The position numbers and the translations under genes are program-made. Shown piece by piece: positions 28,227 to 38,077 of a stretch of 64,000 bases of DNA. Source of the DNA: Streptomyces sp. Je 1-332 (GTDB taxonomy: Bacteria; Actinomycetota; Actinomycetes; Streptomycetales; Streptomycetaceae); assembly GCF_040730185.1 (NCBI RefSeq), contig NZ_CP160402.1, positions 6,324,001 through 6,388,000 on the forward strand, read 5' to 3'. The notes beneath the pieces are model-generated. The model was not told the origin of the DNA and did not search any database. It saw only the letters and a list, made by a program, of their open reading frames with translations. Every line of letters begins with the position of its first letter. The stretch's first letter is position 1.

Positions 28227-29527
28227 GCAGCATCGACAAGACCTCCACGCCCGGCGGCGCGCCGGGCGACGCGCCCGTCGACGCCCCCGCGGCGGCCGCC
28301 GACGCCGTCACCGCGGTGGACCCCCGCCTGCTCGTGCGCGAGCAGGGCTTCGCGGGCTACATCACCGAGTTCAAGCGGAAGATGCGCGCCGGTGACCTGG
28401 GTTCCATACCCGTCGTCGCGGGCCTCATCATCATCTGGGCGATCTTCGCCTCGATGAACTCGCGCTTCATGACCGCGGAGAACCTCAGCAACATCTCCGT
28501 CGCCATGGTCGGCACCGGCATGATCGCGGTCGGTATCGTCTTCGTGCTGCTGCTCGGCGAGATCGACCTGTCGGTCGGCTCGGTCAGCGGTGTCGCGGGC
28601 GCGGTCGCCGCCGTGCTCGCCGTCACGCACGGCGCTCCCGAATGGATCGCGCTGATCGTCGCCGTCCTCTCCGGCACCGTGATCGGCACCATCCACGGCT
28701 TCTTCTTCGCGCGCATCGGAGCCCCGGCGTTCGCCGTCACCCTGGCGGGCCTGCTGTTCTGGCAGGGCTTCATGCTCCAGATCCTGGGTGACAACGGCAC
28801 CATCAACCTCGACTCCGAGGGTCTGATCGCCAAGCTGACCTCGTACTACTTCACGGACGTCGCGGCCGCCTACGGCCTCGCGGTCGTCGCGGTCGCCGCG
28901 TTCTTCCTCTCCTCCTTCCTGGACAGCCGCCGCCGCGACGCGGCCGGTGTCCCGTCCAGGCCGCTGAGCGAGATCATCGTCCGTACCGCGGCCCTGGCCG
29001 TGGTGGCCTTCGCGGCCGCGATCATGTTCAACCAGTACAAGGGCCTGCCCCTCGCCCTGGTGATCTTCCTGGTGGTCCTGGTCGGCACCGACTTCGCGCT
29101 GCGCCGCACCGGCTACGGCCGCAAGGTCTTCGCGCTCGGCGGGAGCGTCGAGGCGTCCCGCCGCGCGGGCATCAACGTCACGCTGATCCGTACGTCGGTC
29201 TACGCGATCGCCGGTACGTTCGCCGCGGCCGGCGGCCTCTTCATGGCCTCCAAGATCGCCGCCGCCAACCAGGGCGCCGGCACCGGTGACCTCCTGATGA
29301 ACGCCATCGCGGCGGCCGTGATCGGCGGCACCAGCCTCTTCGGTGGCCGGGGCCGCACCTGGAACGCCCTCCTGGGCGTCATGGTCATCACCTCGATCCA
29401 GTACGGCCTGGCGCTCGAAGGCATCGCAACGCCGGTCCAGTACATGATCACTGGTGGCGTACTGCTCGCCACGGTCGTGATCGACTCCGTGACGCGCAAG
29501 ACCCAGAAGACGGCAGGACGCGCCTGA
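28223..29527 (+). CDS. xylH: Xylose ABC transporter permease XylH
   Basis: The 434-residue permease has an Ala/Asp-rich cytoplasmic N-terminus of about 60 residues and about ten membrane spans. The family motifs are GEIDLSVGSVSGVAGAVAA and AAVIGGTSLFGGRG. It forms the channel for XylF-delivered xylose. GTG 28223 overlaps the xylG stop. A strong terminator follows. Confidence 0.93.
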   Translation: MSSIDKTSTPGGAPGDAPVDAPAAAADAVTAVDPRLLVREQGFAGYITEFKRKMRAGDLGSIPVVAGLIIIWAIFASMNSRFMTAENLSNISVAMVGTGMIAVGIVFVLLLGEIDLSVGSVSGVAGAVAAVLAVTHGAPEWIALIVAVLSGTVIGTIHGFFFARIGAPAFAVTLAGLLFWQGFMLQILGDNGTINLDSEGLIAKLTSYYFTDVAAAYGLAVVAVAAFFLSSFLDSRRRDAAGVPSRPLSEIIVRTAALAVVAFAAAIMFNQYKGLPLALVIFLVVLVGTDFALRRTGYGRKVFALGGSVEASRRAGINVTLIRTSVYAIAGTFAAAGGLFMASKIAAANQGAGTGDLLMNAIAAAVIGGTSLFGGRGRTWNALLGVMVITSIQYGLALEGIATPVQYMITGGVLLATVVIDSVTRKTQKTAGRA

Positions 29528-29548
29528 CCTGCCAGAACCCCGAACAGG

Positions 29549-29584
29549 GCTGCCCGACACCGCAACGGCGCGGTGTCGGGCAGC
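29549..29584 (+). terminator. Terminator after xylFGH
   Basis: Perfect 14-bp arms GCTGCCCGACACCG and CGGTGTCGGGCAGC around an 8-nt loop, 22 bp after the xylH stop. Confidence 0.88.
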
Positions 29585-29727
29585 TCGCTGTCCGCCCCTG
29601 TCTACCGCCGAACGCGTGACGTGGAACTCACGGCCCGGACCCCGCCGCCGACGTCGGAACATTAGACTCAACAGGCCCGGCAACATTCCGGTCAACGCTC
29701 GAACAGCTCTACTGCAAGGAGGCACGG

Positions 29728-31662
29728 GTGCCGCTGCTGACCCGCATCAGGGGACCGCGCGATCTGGACCGGCTCAGCCTGGAGGAGCTGAACCAGCTGG
29801 CCGGCGAGATCCGCGCCTTCCTCGTAGACGCAGTGTCCAAGACCGGCGGCCACCTCGGCCCCAACCTCGGCGTGGTCGAGCTCACCATCGCCATGCACCG
29901 CGTCTTCGAGTCCCCGCAGGACAAGGTGCTCTTCGACACCGGCCACCAGAGCTACGTGCACAAGCTGCTCACCGGCCGCCAGGACTTCGGCAAGCTGCGC
30001 ACCAAGGGCGGCATCTCCGGCTACCCCTCGCGCGCCGAGTCCGACCACGACGTGATCGAGAACTCGCACGCCTCCACCGTCCTCGGCTGGGCCGACGGCC
30101 TCGCCAAGGCCAACGAGGTGCGGGGCAAGGACGACCACGTCGTCGCCGTCATCGGTGACGGCGCCCTCACCGGCGGCATGGCCTGGGAGGCGCTGAACAA
30201 CATCGCCGCCGCCAAGGACCGCCCCCTGGTGATCGTCGTCAACGACAACGAACGTTCGTACGCCCCCACCATCGGCGGCCTCGCGAACCACCTGGCGACC
30301 CTGCGCACCACGGACGGATACGAGCGCTTCCTGGCCCGCGGCAAGGACCTCCTGGAGCGCACCCCGGTCGTCGGCAGGCCCCTGTACGAGACGCTGCACG
30401 GCGCGAAGAAGGGCCTCAAGGACTTCATCGCCCCGCAGGGCATGTTCGAGGACCTCGGCCTGAAGTACGTCGGGCCCATCGACGGCCACGACATCGAGGC
30501 GCTGGAGTCCGCCCTGGTGCGCGCCAAGCGCTTCGGCGGCCCGGTCATCGTGCACTGCATCACCGAGAAGGGCCGCGGCTACAAGCCCGCCGAGGAGGAC
30601 GAGGCCGACCACTTCCACGGCATCGGCCCGATCCACCCCGACACGGGCCTGCCGATCGCCGCGGGCGGCATGGACTGGACGTCCGTCTTCGGCGAGGAGA
30701 TGGTCAAGCTCGGCCATGAGCGCGAGGACATCGTCGCCATCACGGCCGCCATGCTCCAGCCGGTCGGCCTGCGGAAGTTCGCCAAGGAGTTCCCCGACCG
30801 GGTCTACGACGTCGGCATCGCCGAGCAGCACGCCGCGGTCTCCGCGGCCGGCCTGGCCACCGGCGGCCTGCACCCCGTCTTCGCCGTCTACGCGACGTTC
30901 CTCAACCGCGCCTTCGACCAGCTCCTGATGGACGTGGCCCTGCACAAGTGCGGCGTCACCTTCGTCCTGGACCGGGCGGGCGTCACCGGCACGGACGGCG
31001 CCTCGCACAACGGCATGTGGGACATGTCGATCCTGCAGTGCGTGCCCACCCTGCGGATCGCCGCCCCGCGCGACGCCGACCAGGTCCGCCTCCAGCTGCG
31101 TGAGGCCGTCGAGGTGGACGACGCCCCGACCGTCGTGCGCTACTCCAAGGGAGCGGTCGGTCCCGCGGTCAAGGCCGTCGGCAAGGTCGGCGGCATGGAC
31201 GTCCTGCGCAAGGCGGGCACCAGCCACCCCGACGTGCTCCTGGTCTCGGTGGGCGCCCTCGCTCCCATGTGCCTGGAGATCGCCGACCTCCTCGACAAGC
31301 AGGGCATCACCACGACGGTCGTCGACCCCCGCTGGGTCAAGCCCGTCGACGAGGCGCTCGCCCCGCTCGCCGAGCAGCACCGCGTGGTCGTCACCGTCGA
31401 GGACAACTCCCGCGCGGGCGGCGTCGGTTCGGCTGTCTCCCAGGCCCTGCGCGACGCGGGCGTCGACGTACCGCTGCGCGACTTCGGCATCCCGCCGCGC
31501 TTCCTGGACCACGCCTCGCGCAAGGAGATCATGGCCGAGATCGGCCTGACCGCCCCGGACATCGCCCGCCAGGTGACCGGTCTGGTGGCCAAGCTGGACG
31601 GACGCTTCGAGCGCGCCACCGCCGTCGACTCGGTCGAGGCCGGGGAGCCCGCGCGCGACTGA
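29728..31662 (+). CDS. dxs: 1-deoxy-D-xylulose-5-phosphate synthase
   Basis: The 644-residue enzyme condenses pyruvate and glyceraldehyde-3-phosphate to DXP, the first step of the MEP isoprenoid pathway. The thiamine-diphosphate motif runs [16 protein letters not shown]. Also visible are [13 protein letters not shown] and the transketolase pyrimidine-domain segment [18 protein letters not shown]. Length and order match the family. GTG 29728 follows AAGGAGG. It is monocistronic, with a strong downstream hairpin. Confidence 0.97.
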   Translation: MPLLTRIRGPRDLDRLSLEELNQLAGEIRAFLVDAVSKTGGHLGPNLGVVELTIAMHRVFESPQDKVLFDTGHQSYVHKLLTGRQDFGKLRTKGGISGYPSRAESDHDVIENSHASTVLGWADGLAKANEVRGKDDHVVAVIGDGALTGGMAWEALNNIAAAKDRPLVIVVNDNERSYAPTIGGLANHLATLRTTDGYERFLARGKDLLERTPVVGRPLYETLHGAKKGLKDFIAPQGMFEDLGLKYVGPIDGHDIEALESALVRAKRFGGPVIVHCITEKGRGYKPAEEDEADHFHGIGPIHPDTGLPIAAGGMDWTSVFGEEMVKLGHEREDIVAITAAMLQPVGLRKFAKEFPDRVYDVGIAEQHAAVSAAGLATGGLHPVFAVYATFLNRAFDQLLMDVALHKCGVTFVLDRAGVTGTDGASHNGMWDMSILQCVPTLRIAAPRDADQVRLQLREAVEVDDAPTVVRYSKGAVGPAVKAVGKVGGMDVLRKAGTSHPDVLLVSVGALAPMCLEIADLLDKQGITTTVVDPRWVKPVDEALAPLAEQHRVVVTVEDNSRAGGVGSAVSQALRDAGVDVPLRDFGIPPRFLDHASRKEIMAEIGLTAPDIARQVTGLVAKLDGRFERATAVDSVEAGEPARD

Positions 31663-31680
31663 CGTCGACGACCACCGCCG

Positions 31681-31725
31681 ATGGGCCGGTTCCGACACCC
31701 TGTACGGGTGGTGGAACCGGCCCAT
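31681..31725 (+). terminator. Terminator after dxs
   Basis: ATGGGCCGGTTCC and GGAACCGGCCCAT form perfect 13-bp arms, with an inner CACCC/GGGTG extension of the stem. Confidence 0.9.
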
Positions 31726-31808
31726 TCGCGTGAATAGGCTCGCGCCGGTGCCAATGGGGTACCCGCCCTCTCGATCATGTCGAGGACGACAAGCGTGGAG
31801 GTACGTCC

Positions 31809-33314
31809 GTGGCAAGCAGCCTTTTCAGAACGAAGAGCATCGAGCAGTCCATCAAGGACACCGAGGAGCCGGAGCACCAGCTCAAGAAGTCGCTGTCCGC
31901 CCTTGATCTCACGGTCTTCGGTGTCGGCGTCGTCATCGGCACCGGCATCTTCGTGCTGACCGGGGCGGTGGCCAAGGAGACCGCGGGGCCCGCCACCGCG
32001 ATCGCCTTCGCCGTCGCCGGCGTCGTCTGCGCCCTCGCGGCGCTCTGCTACGCGGAGTTCGCCTCCACCGTGCCGGTGGCCGGATCGGCGTACACCTTCT
32101 CGTACGCCTCGCTCGGCGAGCTGCCCGCCTGGACCATCGGCTGGGACCTGGTGCTCGAATTCGCGCTCGGCACGGCGGTGGTCGCCGTCGGGTGGTCCGG
32201 TTACGTGCGCTCGCTGATGGACAACGCGGGCTGGGAGCTGCCCGCGGCGCTCTCCGGGCCCGATGCCGCCGACGGCTTCAGCTTCGACATCCTCGCCACC
32301 GCGCTGGTGCTCGTCCTGACGGTCGTCCTGGTCCTCGGGATGAAGCTCTCCGCCCGCGTCACCACGGTCATCGTCGCCATCAAGGTGGCCGTCGTCCTGA
32401 TCGTCATCATCGCGGGCGCCTTCTTCATCGACGCCGACAACTACAAGCCGTTCATCCCCAAGGCCGAGGAAGTGCCCGCGGGCAACAGCATCGATTCCCC
32501 GCTCATCCAGCTGATGTTCGGCTACGCGCCCACCAACTTCGGCGTGCTCGGCATCTTCACGGCCGCGTCCATCGTCTTCTTCGCCTTCATCGGCTTCGAC
32601 ATCGTGGCCACCGCGGCCGAGGAGACGAAGCTGCCCCAGCGGGACATGCCGCGCGGCATCCTCGGCTCGCTCCTGATCTGCACCATCCTGTACGTCGCCG
32701 TGTCGATCGTCGTCACGGGCATGCAGCACTACAGCGAACTGTCCGTGGACGCCCCGCTCGCCGACGCCTTCAAGGCCACCGGGCATCCCTTCTACGGCGG
32801 TGTGATCAGCTTCGGCGCGGCCGTCGGCCTCACCACGGTCTGCATGATCCTGCTGCTCGGCCAGACCCGCGTCTTCTTCGCGATGAGCCGCGACGGACTG
32901 CTGCCCCGGTTCTTCTCGCACGTCCACCCGAAGTACCGCACGCCGCACCGGCCGACCATCCTGCTCGGTGTCCTCATCGCGATCCTCGCGGGCTTCACCA
33001 GCCTCGACGAGCTCGCCGAACTGGTGAACATCGGCACGCTCTTCGCCTTCGTCGTGGTCGCCCTGAGCGTCATCATCCTGCGCCGCACCCGCCCCGACCT
33101 GCCGCGCGCCTTCCGCACCCCGCTGGTGCCGCTCGTACCCATCCTCTCGGTGGCGGCATCGGTGTGGCTGATGTTGAACCTGCCTGCCGAGACGTGGCTG
33201 CGGTTCGGCGTCTGGATGGCGCTCGGCTTCGTCGTCTACTTCGTGTACGGACGCTCGCACAGCCAGCTGGGCAAGCAGCACGGCAAGCGGGGGGACGCAG
33301 CCCCCGGCCGGTGA
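31809..33314 (+). CDS. APC-family amino-acid permease (cationic amino acid transporter-like)
   Basis: The 501-residue membrane protein starts at GTG 31809 after GGAGGT. After about 30 cytoplasmic residues it has about 12 membrane spans. The first helix shows the APC substrate loop VVIGTGIFVLTG, and helix 6 contains FFAFIGFDIVATAAEETKLP. This pattern is typical of the CAT subgroup that imports basic or other amino acids. No regulator is adjacent. Confidence 0.9.
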   Translation: MASSLFRTKSIEQSIKDTEEPEHQLKKSLSALDLTVFGVGVVIGTGIFVLTGAVAKETAGPATAIAFAVAGVVCALAALCYAEFASTVPVAGSAYTFSYASLGELPAWTIGWDLVLEFALGTAVVAVGWSGYVRSLMDNAGWELPAALSGPDAADGFSFDILATALVLVLTVVLVLGMKLSARVTTVIVAIKVAVVLIVIIAGAFFIDADNYKPFIPKAEEVPAGNSIDSPLIQLMFGYAPTNFGVLGIFTAASIVFFAFIGFDIVATAAEETKLPQRDMPRGILGSLLICTILYVAVSIVVTGMQHYSELSVDAPLADAFKATGHPFYGGVISFGAAVGLTTVCMILLLGQTRVFFAMSRDGLLPRFFSHVHPKYRTPHRPTILLGVLIAILAGFTSLDELAELVNIGTLFAFVVVALSVIILRRTRPDLPRAFRTPLVPLVPILSVAASVWLMLNLPAETWLRFGVWMALGFVVYFVYGRSHSQLGKQHGKRGDAAPGR

Positions 33315-33408
33315 CGTGCGGTAATCGCATCGGTCTACTTCCAGCCGATTGTCCGGCCCCGTATGTCCCGTTCAGGCAGGGACTGCGGGGCCGGATAGCG
33401 TGCTCACC

Positions 33409-34887
33409 ATGCTCGCCGAGCCCTCCGCATCACTACGCTCCGTACGCGGGCTGCGGCTGCCGCGCCCGCATACGGAGAAACCCCACGCGGCGTACTGGCC
33501 GCGCCTGCTCCCCCTCCTCGCCGCGCTGGCCTGCGTCACCCGGATTCCTTCCTTCCGGTGGCCGCTGTGGAGCCCGGACGAGGGCTATCTCGCCGTCCAG
33601 GCAAGGATGCTGGCCGACGGGGGAGAGCTGTACGAAACGGTCGTCGACCGCAAGCCGCCGCTCGTCCCCTGGCTGTACGAGGGGGCGTTCGCGGTCTTCG
33701 GTGACGGGACGCTGCTCCCGCTGAAGGTGCTCGCGGTGGTGGCCCAGCTCCTGACCGCCGTGCTCCTCGTGGGCATCGCAAGGCGCCGCTGGGGCGACGG
33801 CGCCGGCCGCACAGCAGGCGTGCTCTATCTCCTCGTCTCGGTGGGCCTGAACCCCGAGGACGCCCAGGCGGCCACCTTCGAGGTCTTCATGCTGCCGTGC
33901 ACGGCGGCCGCCCTGTGGTGCGCGGACCGGCGCCGCTGGGGGGCGGCGGGCGCGGCGGTCGCCTGTGCGTTCCTCGCCAAACAGACCGGGGGAGCGGTCC
34001 TGGTGCCGGTGGCGTGGCTGCTGTGGCAGGCGGGCGGCGCCCGAAGGGACGTACTGCGCCTGGGAGTTGGTCTGACCGCCCCGGTCCTCGCGGCGGCGGC
34101 TCTGACGCATCCCGCGGGGTTCCTCTTCTGGACGGTGACGGGCTCGGGGGCGTACGCCTCTTTCACCGGCTCCGAACTCCACGTGCTCTTCCGGGCCCTG
34201 ACGAACACGGCGGTCCTCGCGGTGGCCTGCGGGGGGCTCATCCCGCCCGTGGTACGGGTCCTGCGCATCGCCCGCACAGGCGCAACGGAACTGTGGCTCT
34301 GGCTCGCCTCATCGGCGGCAGCGGTCCTGGCCGGCTTCCACTTCTTCGGCCACTACTACCTCCAACTCACCCCGCCTCTGGCCCTCTTGGCCACAGCGGC
34401 GCTCCACATCCTGCCTCGGGAGCGCACACGGACGGCGGTATCGGTCTCCGCCGCCGCGTGCGCGCTGTTCCTGACCTGGGGAATGCTCGCCCCCCGCCCC
34501 GAACTGGCGCACGCCACGCGCCTGGCGGAGACCGTCCGCGCGCTGACGTCATCCCAGGACAAGGTGCTGTTCTGGGGGATACACCCGGAGACGTACTGGC
34601 TGTCCGACCGCGCCCCCGCGAGCCGCTACCTCACGGCAGGGCTCCTGACCAACTACAGCGGCGGCAGGAACGGCCCCCAGGTGGGCGAAAGGTACGCGGT
34701 GGAGGGCGCCTGGAGGATCTTCCGCCGAGAACTGGCAGACCACCCACCCACGATCATCATCGACGACTCCCAGGGCAAGCCGTTCACCCCGGCCCGGCTG
34801 CCCTCCCTACGACGCATCCTCACGGTCGGGTACGAGCCGGTGGGTCGGGTGGGGGGAGCGGTCGTGTACGCACGAACGGACCGGTAA
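33409..34887 (+). CDS. GT-C fold membrane glycosyltransferase (ArnT/PMT/GT39-like)
   Basis: The 492-residue polytopic membrane protein has the acidic first-loop motif WSPDEGYLAVQARMLADGG, typical of lipid-linked-sugar-dependent glycosyltransferases of the ArnT/PMT group. About 10-11 hydrophobic helices follow, then a soluble C-terminal part (about 370-490). It could transfer a polyprenyl-phosphate-linked sugar to a wall or lipid acceptor; the acceptor is unknown. ATG 33409 lacks a clear ribosome-binding site but a TAGCGT sequence lies just upstream, so a leaderless mRNA is possible. GTG 33400 is an alternative start. Confidence 0.75.
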   Translation: MLAEPSASLRSVRGLRLPRPHTEKPHAAYWPRLLPLLAALACVTRIPSFRWPLWSPDEGYLAVQARMLADGGELYETVVDRKPPLVPWLYEGAFAVFGDGTLLPLKVLAVVAQLLTAVLLVGIARRRWGDGAGRTAGVLYLLVSVGLNPEDAQAATFEVFMLPCTAAALWCADRRRWGAAGAAVACAFLAKQTGGAVLVPVAWLLWQAGGARRDVLRLGVGLTAPVLAAAALTHPAGFLFWTVTGSGAYASFTGSELHVLFRALTNTAVLAVACGGLIPPVVRVLRIARTGATELWLWLASSAAAVLAGFHFFGHYYLQLTPPLALLATAALHILPRERTRTAVSVSAAACALFLTWGMLAPRPELAHATRLAETVRALTSSQDKVLFWGIHPETYWLSDRAPASRYLTAGLLTNYSGGRNGPQVGERYAVEGAWRIFRRELADHPPTIIIDDSQGKPFTPARLPSLRRILTVGYEPVGRVGGAVVYARTDR

Positions 34888-34949
34888 GAGGGCGCCGGGG
34901 CGGGCCCCGCTTGCGCCACCGTCATGCAGGCTGCACCTGCGGGAAGACG

Positions 34950-35321
34950 TCAGCTGTCGCGGACCGTTCGGGGGCCTACCGATTGTGCTCCCAGTTCGCC
35001 GACCCTCCGGCGCAGCTCGCGGTCGGCCGTGACGACCACGCAGGGGCTGTCCGCCGCCTCGGCGACCAGCTCCACGATGCGGTCGTCGCCGCTGCCGGGC
35101 GCGGAGACCACGCGTACGCCCTCGATCGACTCGACGTAGCGGGCCGCGCCCTCCACCACGAGGGTGATGTCCAGCGGCCCCGGATGACCCGGGATGCCCG
35201 TGTCGGCGTACGCGACGAGCCGGTCCCGTAGGCGCTCGGCCGCCCCGTGCCGGTCGCGCCACCAGCCGTCGGGCACCGAGCCCACGACGTTGGCGGCGTC
35301 CACGACCAGGAGAGTTCTCAT
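34950..35321 (-). CDS. NYN/PIN-like (YacP-type) putative ribonuclease
   Basis: The 123-residue protein has the pattern of the NYN/PIN nuclease fold: VVDAANVVGS near the N-terminus, GSGDDRIVELV in the middle and VVTADRELRRRV near the C-terminus, which together supply the acidic metal-binding residues. Streptomyces homologues are often labelled NTP pyrophosphohydrolase, but the motifs fit a nuclease better. It is divergent from the propeller-like gene that follows. Confidence 0.65.
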   Translation of the reverse strand: MRTLLVVDAANVVGSVPDGWWRDRHGAAERLRDRLVAYADTGIPGHPGPLDITLVVEGAARYVESIEGVRVVSAPGSGDDRIVELVAEAADSPCVVVTADRELRRRVGELGAQSVGPRTVRDS

Positions 35322-35468
35322 GGCGCCACCCTGGCATACCGGCGGCCGGGCCCCGGCCGGAAGCCACGTGCGTCAAACGTAGACTCAAGGGCCATAGGCA
35401 GCCACGGTCCACAGGCTGGCCAGAGCACCGCAGCAGACGACCACTCGCAGGAAGGCCGACGCCGAGTC

Positions 35469-36569
35469 ATGCCGCAGAGGTCCGCATCCGGGCCCGAGGG
35501 AGAATCCTCCCGCCGGGCCGCCGCCGGCCACGCCGCGACAGGCACCCTCGCGACAGGGCGCTGGCTGCTGCGGGGCACGGACGGCAGGCTCACCGCCTAC
35601 GCCGCCGCGGGCGAGGGCCTGCTGCGCTGGACGGAGGCCCGCCCCGGCGGCCCGGAGTGGTCGGGCCCCGAGTTCTTCGAGGCACCGGACCTGACGCACC
35701 TCACCCTGGCCCAGGGTGCCGACGGCTACGTCCACTTCATCGGCCTGCGCAAGCGCGGGACTGAGGTCGACGTGGTGCACAGCATCCAGTACCAGTCGGG
35801 CCGCCCGCTCATGGACTGGCGCTCGCTCGGCAACCCGCACACCAAGATGGTCGAGCGCGCCCCGCACCTCGGCGCCCCGACCGCCGCCGTGGACGCCGCG
35901 GGCACGGTCCACGTCTTCGTGCGCGACGCGGTGAACAGCGTCCGGCTGCGGCGCGAGGGCAAGGGCGGCAAGTGGGAGGGGTGGAAGGACTTCAAGGTCC
36001 GCGAGGTCCTCGACGGCATCACGGCGCTCGCCACCTCCGCGGGGCGGATCGAAGTCTTCGGCCCGGCACAGAACAAGACGCTGCACTGGACCCAGGACAA
36101 GCAGGGCGCCGACTTCCAGCGCGCCGACGACATCCCGCTGCCCCCGTCCCCCGGCTCGGGCACGACCCTGGAGACCGCCGACGACCGCCTCACGTACTAC
36201 GCCACCGACGCCCGCGGCGCAGGCGTGGTCGCGCACCGCGGTGCCGACGAGGACACGCGGCCCCTCGGTGGATCCCCGGCCGCCGGCCACACGGCAGCGG
36301 TCCGCGCGACGATAGAGGGCCACGACTGCACGGTCCTCGCCCACCGGGGAGCGGACGGCCGCCCGGTCATAGCGGCCTATCCCACGGAGGACGAGAAGGC
36401 GGGCATCTGGTGGTCCGAGACGGGCGAACCCTGCCTGGGCTCCCCTGCGTTGGCGCTGGACGCGCAGGGCCGCGTGGTCATGGCGGCCATCGGCCTGGAC
36501 GGCACGCTGCGGCTCGCGCGTCAGAAGGCGGAGTCGGGCCTCGCGCTGGAGGCGTGGACGCGGGTCTGA
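35469..36569 (+). CDS. Propeller-like conserved Streptomyces protein of unknown function
   Basis: The 366-residue protein has no signal peptide or membrane span after ATG 35469. It contains about five to six repeats of roughly 50 residues with W/G-rich strands (for example WRSLGNPHTKMVERAPHLG, AVDAAGTVHVFVRDAVNS), suggesting a PLL/sialidase-like beta-propeller. No catalytic motif is recognisable and I do not assign a function. The stop codon is the first unit of a tandem minisatellite. Confidence 0.7.
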   Translation: MPQRSASGPEGESSRRAAAGHAATGTLATGRWLLRGTDGRLTAYAAAGEGLLRWTEARPGGPEWSGPEFFEAPDLTHLTLAQGADGYVHFIGLRKRGTEVDVVHSIQYQSGRPLMDWRSLGNPHTKMVERAPHLGAPTAAVDAAGTVHVFVRDAVNSVRLRREGKGGKWEGWKDFKVREVLDGITALATSAGRIEVFGPAQNKTLHWTQDKQGADFQRADDIPLPPSPGSGTTLETADDRLTYYATDARGAGVVAHRGADEDTRPLGGSPAAGHTAAVRATIEGHDCTVLAHRGADGRPVIAAYPTEDEKAGIWWSETGEPCLGSPALALDAQGRVVMAAIGLDGTLRLARQKAESGLALEAWTRV

Positions 36570-36690
36570 GGGAGCCGCGGGTGAGGGAGCGCTGGTCTGA
36601 GGGAGCGCTGGTCTGAGGAAGCCGCGGGTGAGGAAGCGCGGGTCTGAGGGAGCCGCGGGAGTATGAGCGAGTCTGAGGGAGCACGGACAC
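36567..36690. repeat. 15-16 bp minisatellite beginning at a stop codon
   Basis: Eight imperfect units start TGAGG(G/A)AGC (36567, 36582, 36598, 36614, 36629, 36645, with degenerate units at 36664 and 36674), followed by CGCGGG or GCTGGTC. The first TGA is the stop of the preceding gene. The array fills the gap to the convergent LCP gene. Confidence 0.85.
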
Positions 36691-36717
36691 GGCGGCCTCG
36701 GCCGACGACCTCACCGC

Positions 36718-37755
36718 TCACGAACCCCCGCCCCGCGCAGGCGACTTCCTGGCCGACGCGGGCACGGTCCCGTCGGCCTTCAGCGCCGACCACAGCTCGT
36801 CGGCCTGCGGCTGCGCGGCGACCACGCGGTTCGGGTCGCTCCTGTCGTAGGCCACGGGCAGCGTGACCGTCTCCATGCTCCGGGGATCGAGGCCGTCGAG
36901 GCTCCTGGCGAAGGAGGCCAGGTCGGTGAGCGATCCGAGGCCGGAGTCGGTGGTGAGCGACTTGGTCGCGGCGTCGGCGATCTCGTAGAGCTTGGCGGGG
37001 TTGCTCAGCGTGCCCTGCTGCTTGATCTCCGAGAGGGCCGCCAGCATGAACTGCTGCTGGAGGCCGATGCGCCCGAGATCACTGCCGTCGCCTATGCCGT
37101 GCCGGGTGCGGACGAAGGCCAGCGACTGGGTGCCGTCGAGCCGATGGGTGCCCGCCGCGAGCCGCAGACCGCTGTCCTTGTCGTCGATCGGCTTGTCCGT
37201 GGTGACGGTGACGCCGCCGAGCGCGTCGACCAGCCCCTTGAACCCGGCGAAGTCGATCTCCACGAAGTGGTCCATGCGGATGCCGGTCATGTTCTCGACC
37301 GTCTTCACCACACAGGCCGGACCGCCCGCGGTGTAGACGGAGTTGAACATCACGCGCCGTGCCTCCGGCAGCTTCTCGCCGCCGGCGGTGGCGCACCCCG
37401 GCCGCGTCACCAGCGTGTCCCGCGGAATGCTCACCGCGGTCGCCCGGCCGCCGCCCGCGGGCAGATGCACCACCATGGCGGTGTCGGACCGGGCCGTGCC
37501 GCCGGTGTCGCCGCCCGCCAGGCCCTTGTTGTCGCCGGAGCGCGAGTCGGACCCGATGACGAGGATGTCCTGGCCGCCGTTGTCGGTGTCGGCGGGGCGG
37601 TCCATGCCGAGGGCGGCGTTGATGTCGACGCTGCTGAGGTTGCCGGACAGCTGGCGGTAGGCGAGGAAGCCGAGGCCACCGCCGACGACGAGCAGTCCCG
37701 CCAGGGTCCAGCACACGATTCTTCGGATCTTTCTGCCCCGCGGTAGCCCGGCCAT
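36718..37755 (-). CDS. LCP (LytR-CpsA-Psr) family wall-polymer transferase
   Basis: The 345-residue protein has a short Arg/Lys-rich cytoplasmic start, one membrane span (about 15-35) and an extracytoplasmic LCP domain with DILVIGSDSRSGDN, RSDTAMVVHL, SIPRDTLV and FVRTRHGIGDGSDLGRIGLQQ. LCP enzymes transfer lipid-linked glycopolymers onto peptidoglycan. ATG 37755 follows an AAGGACG ribosome-binding site. It is divergent from the polymer-synthesis genes at 38078 onward, so it plausibly attaches their product. Confidence 0.9.
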   Translation of the reverse strand: MAGLPRGRKIRRIVCWTLAGLLVVGGGLGFLAYRQLSGNLSSVDINAALGMDRPADTDNGGQDILVIGSDSRSGDNKGLAGGDTGGTARSDTAMVVHLPAGGGRATAVSIPRDTLVTRPGCATAGGEKLPEARRVMFNSVYTAGGPACVVKTVENMTGIRMDHFVEIDFAGFKGLVDALGGVTVTTDKPIDDKDSGLRLAAGTHRLDGTQSLAFVRTRHGIGDGSDLGRIGLQQQFMLAALSEIKQQGTLSNPAKLYEIADAATKSLTTDSGLGSLTDLASFARSLDGLDPRSMETVTLPVAYDRSDPNRVVAAQPQADELWSALKADGTVPASARKSPARGGGS

Positions 37756-38014
37756 GATGTTCGTCCTTCGCGCCCCGTCCCGGAATCGTCCGCCGGGACC
37801 GGTGGGGCACGGCCCGGCGCGGGACGTCACACGACGCCCCACTCCATTCGACGGTGCCGCGCACGCTCCGGTGCGGGGGCGAAAGTCCTGACCGGCCGAG
37901 CGGAAGTCCCGAGTGGGATTCCGGAATTGGCAAGGACCTTCGTCCTGGCCGGTCAGGACCAAAGCGTCCCGGTTCTATTCACCCTCCCCCGTAAGGTTGG
38001 AAATTCCGCTCTCG

Positions 38015-38055
38015 CGTGACGTTCTTTGCGTTACGTGCTTTACGTGACGTTCTTT
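38015..38055. promoter_or_regulatory. Direct repeats upstream of the polymer operon
   Basis: CGTGACGTTCTTT occurs at 38015 and again at 38043 (28-bp period), with a related CGTTACGTGCTTTA between. The region is AT-richer than its surroundings. Such spaced direct repeats suit a response-regulator site. The remainder of the 322-bp divergent gap shows no gene. Confidence 0.5.
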
Positions 38056-38077
38056 ATCGGCTGGTGGCTGAGGGGTT

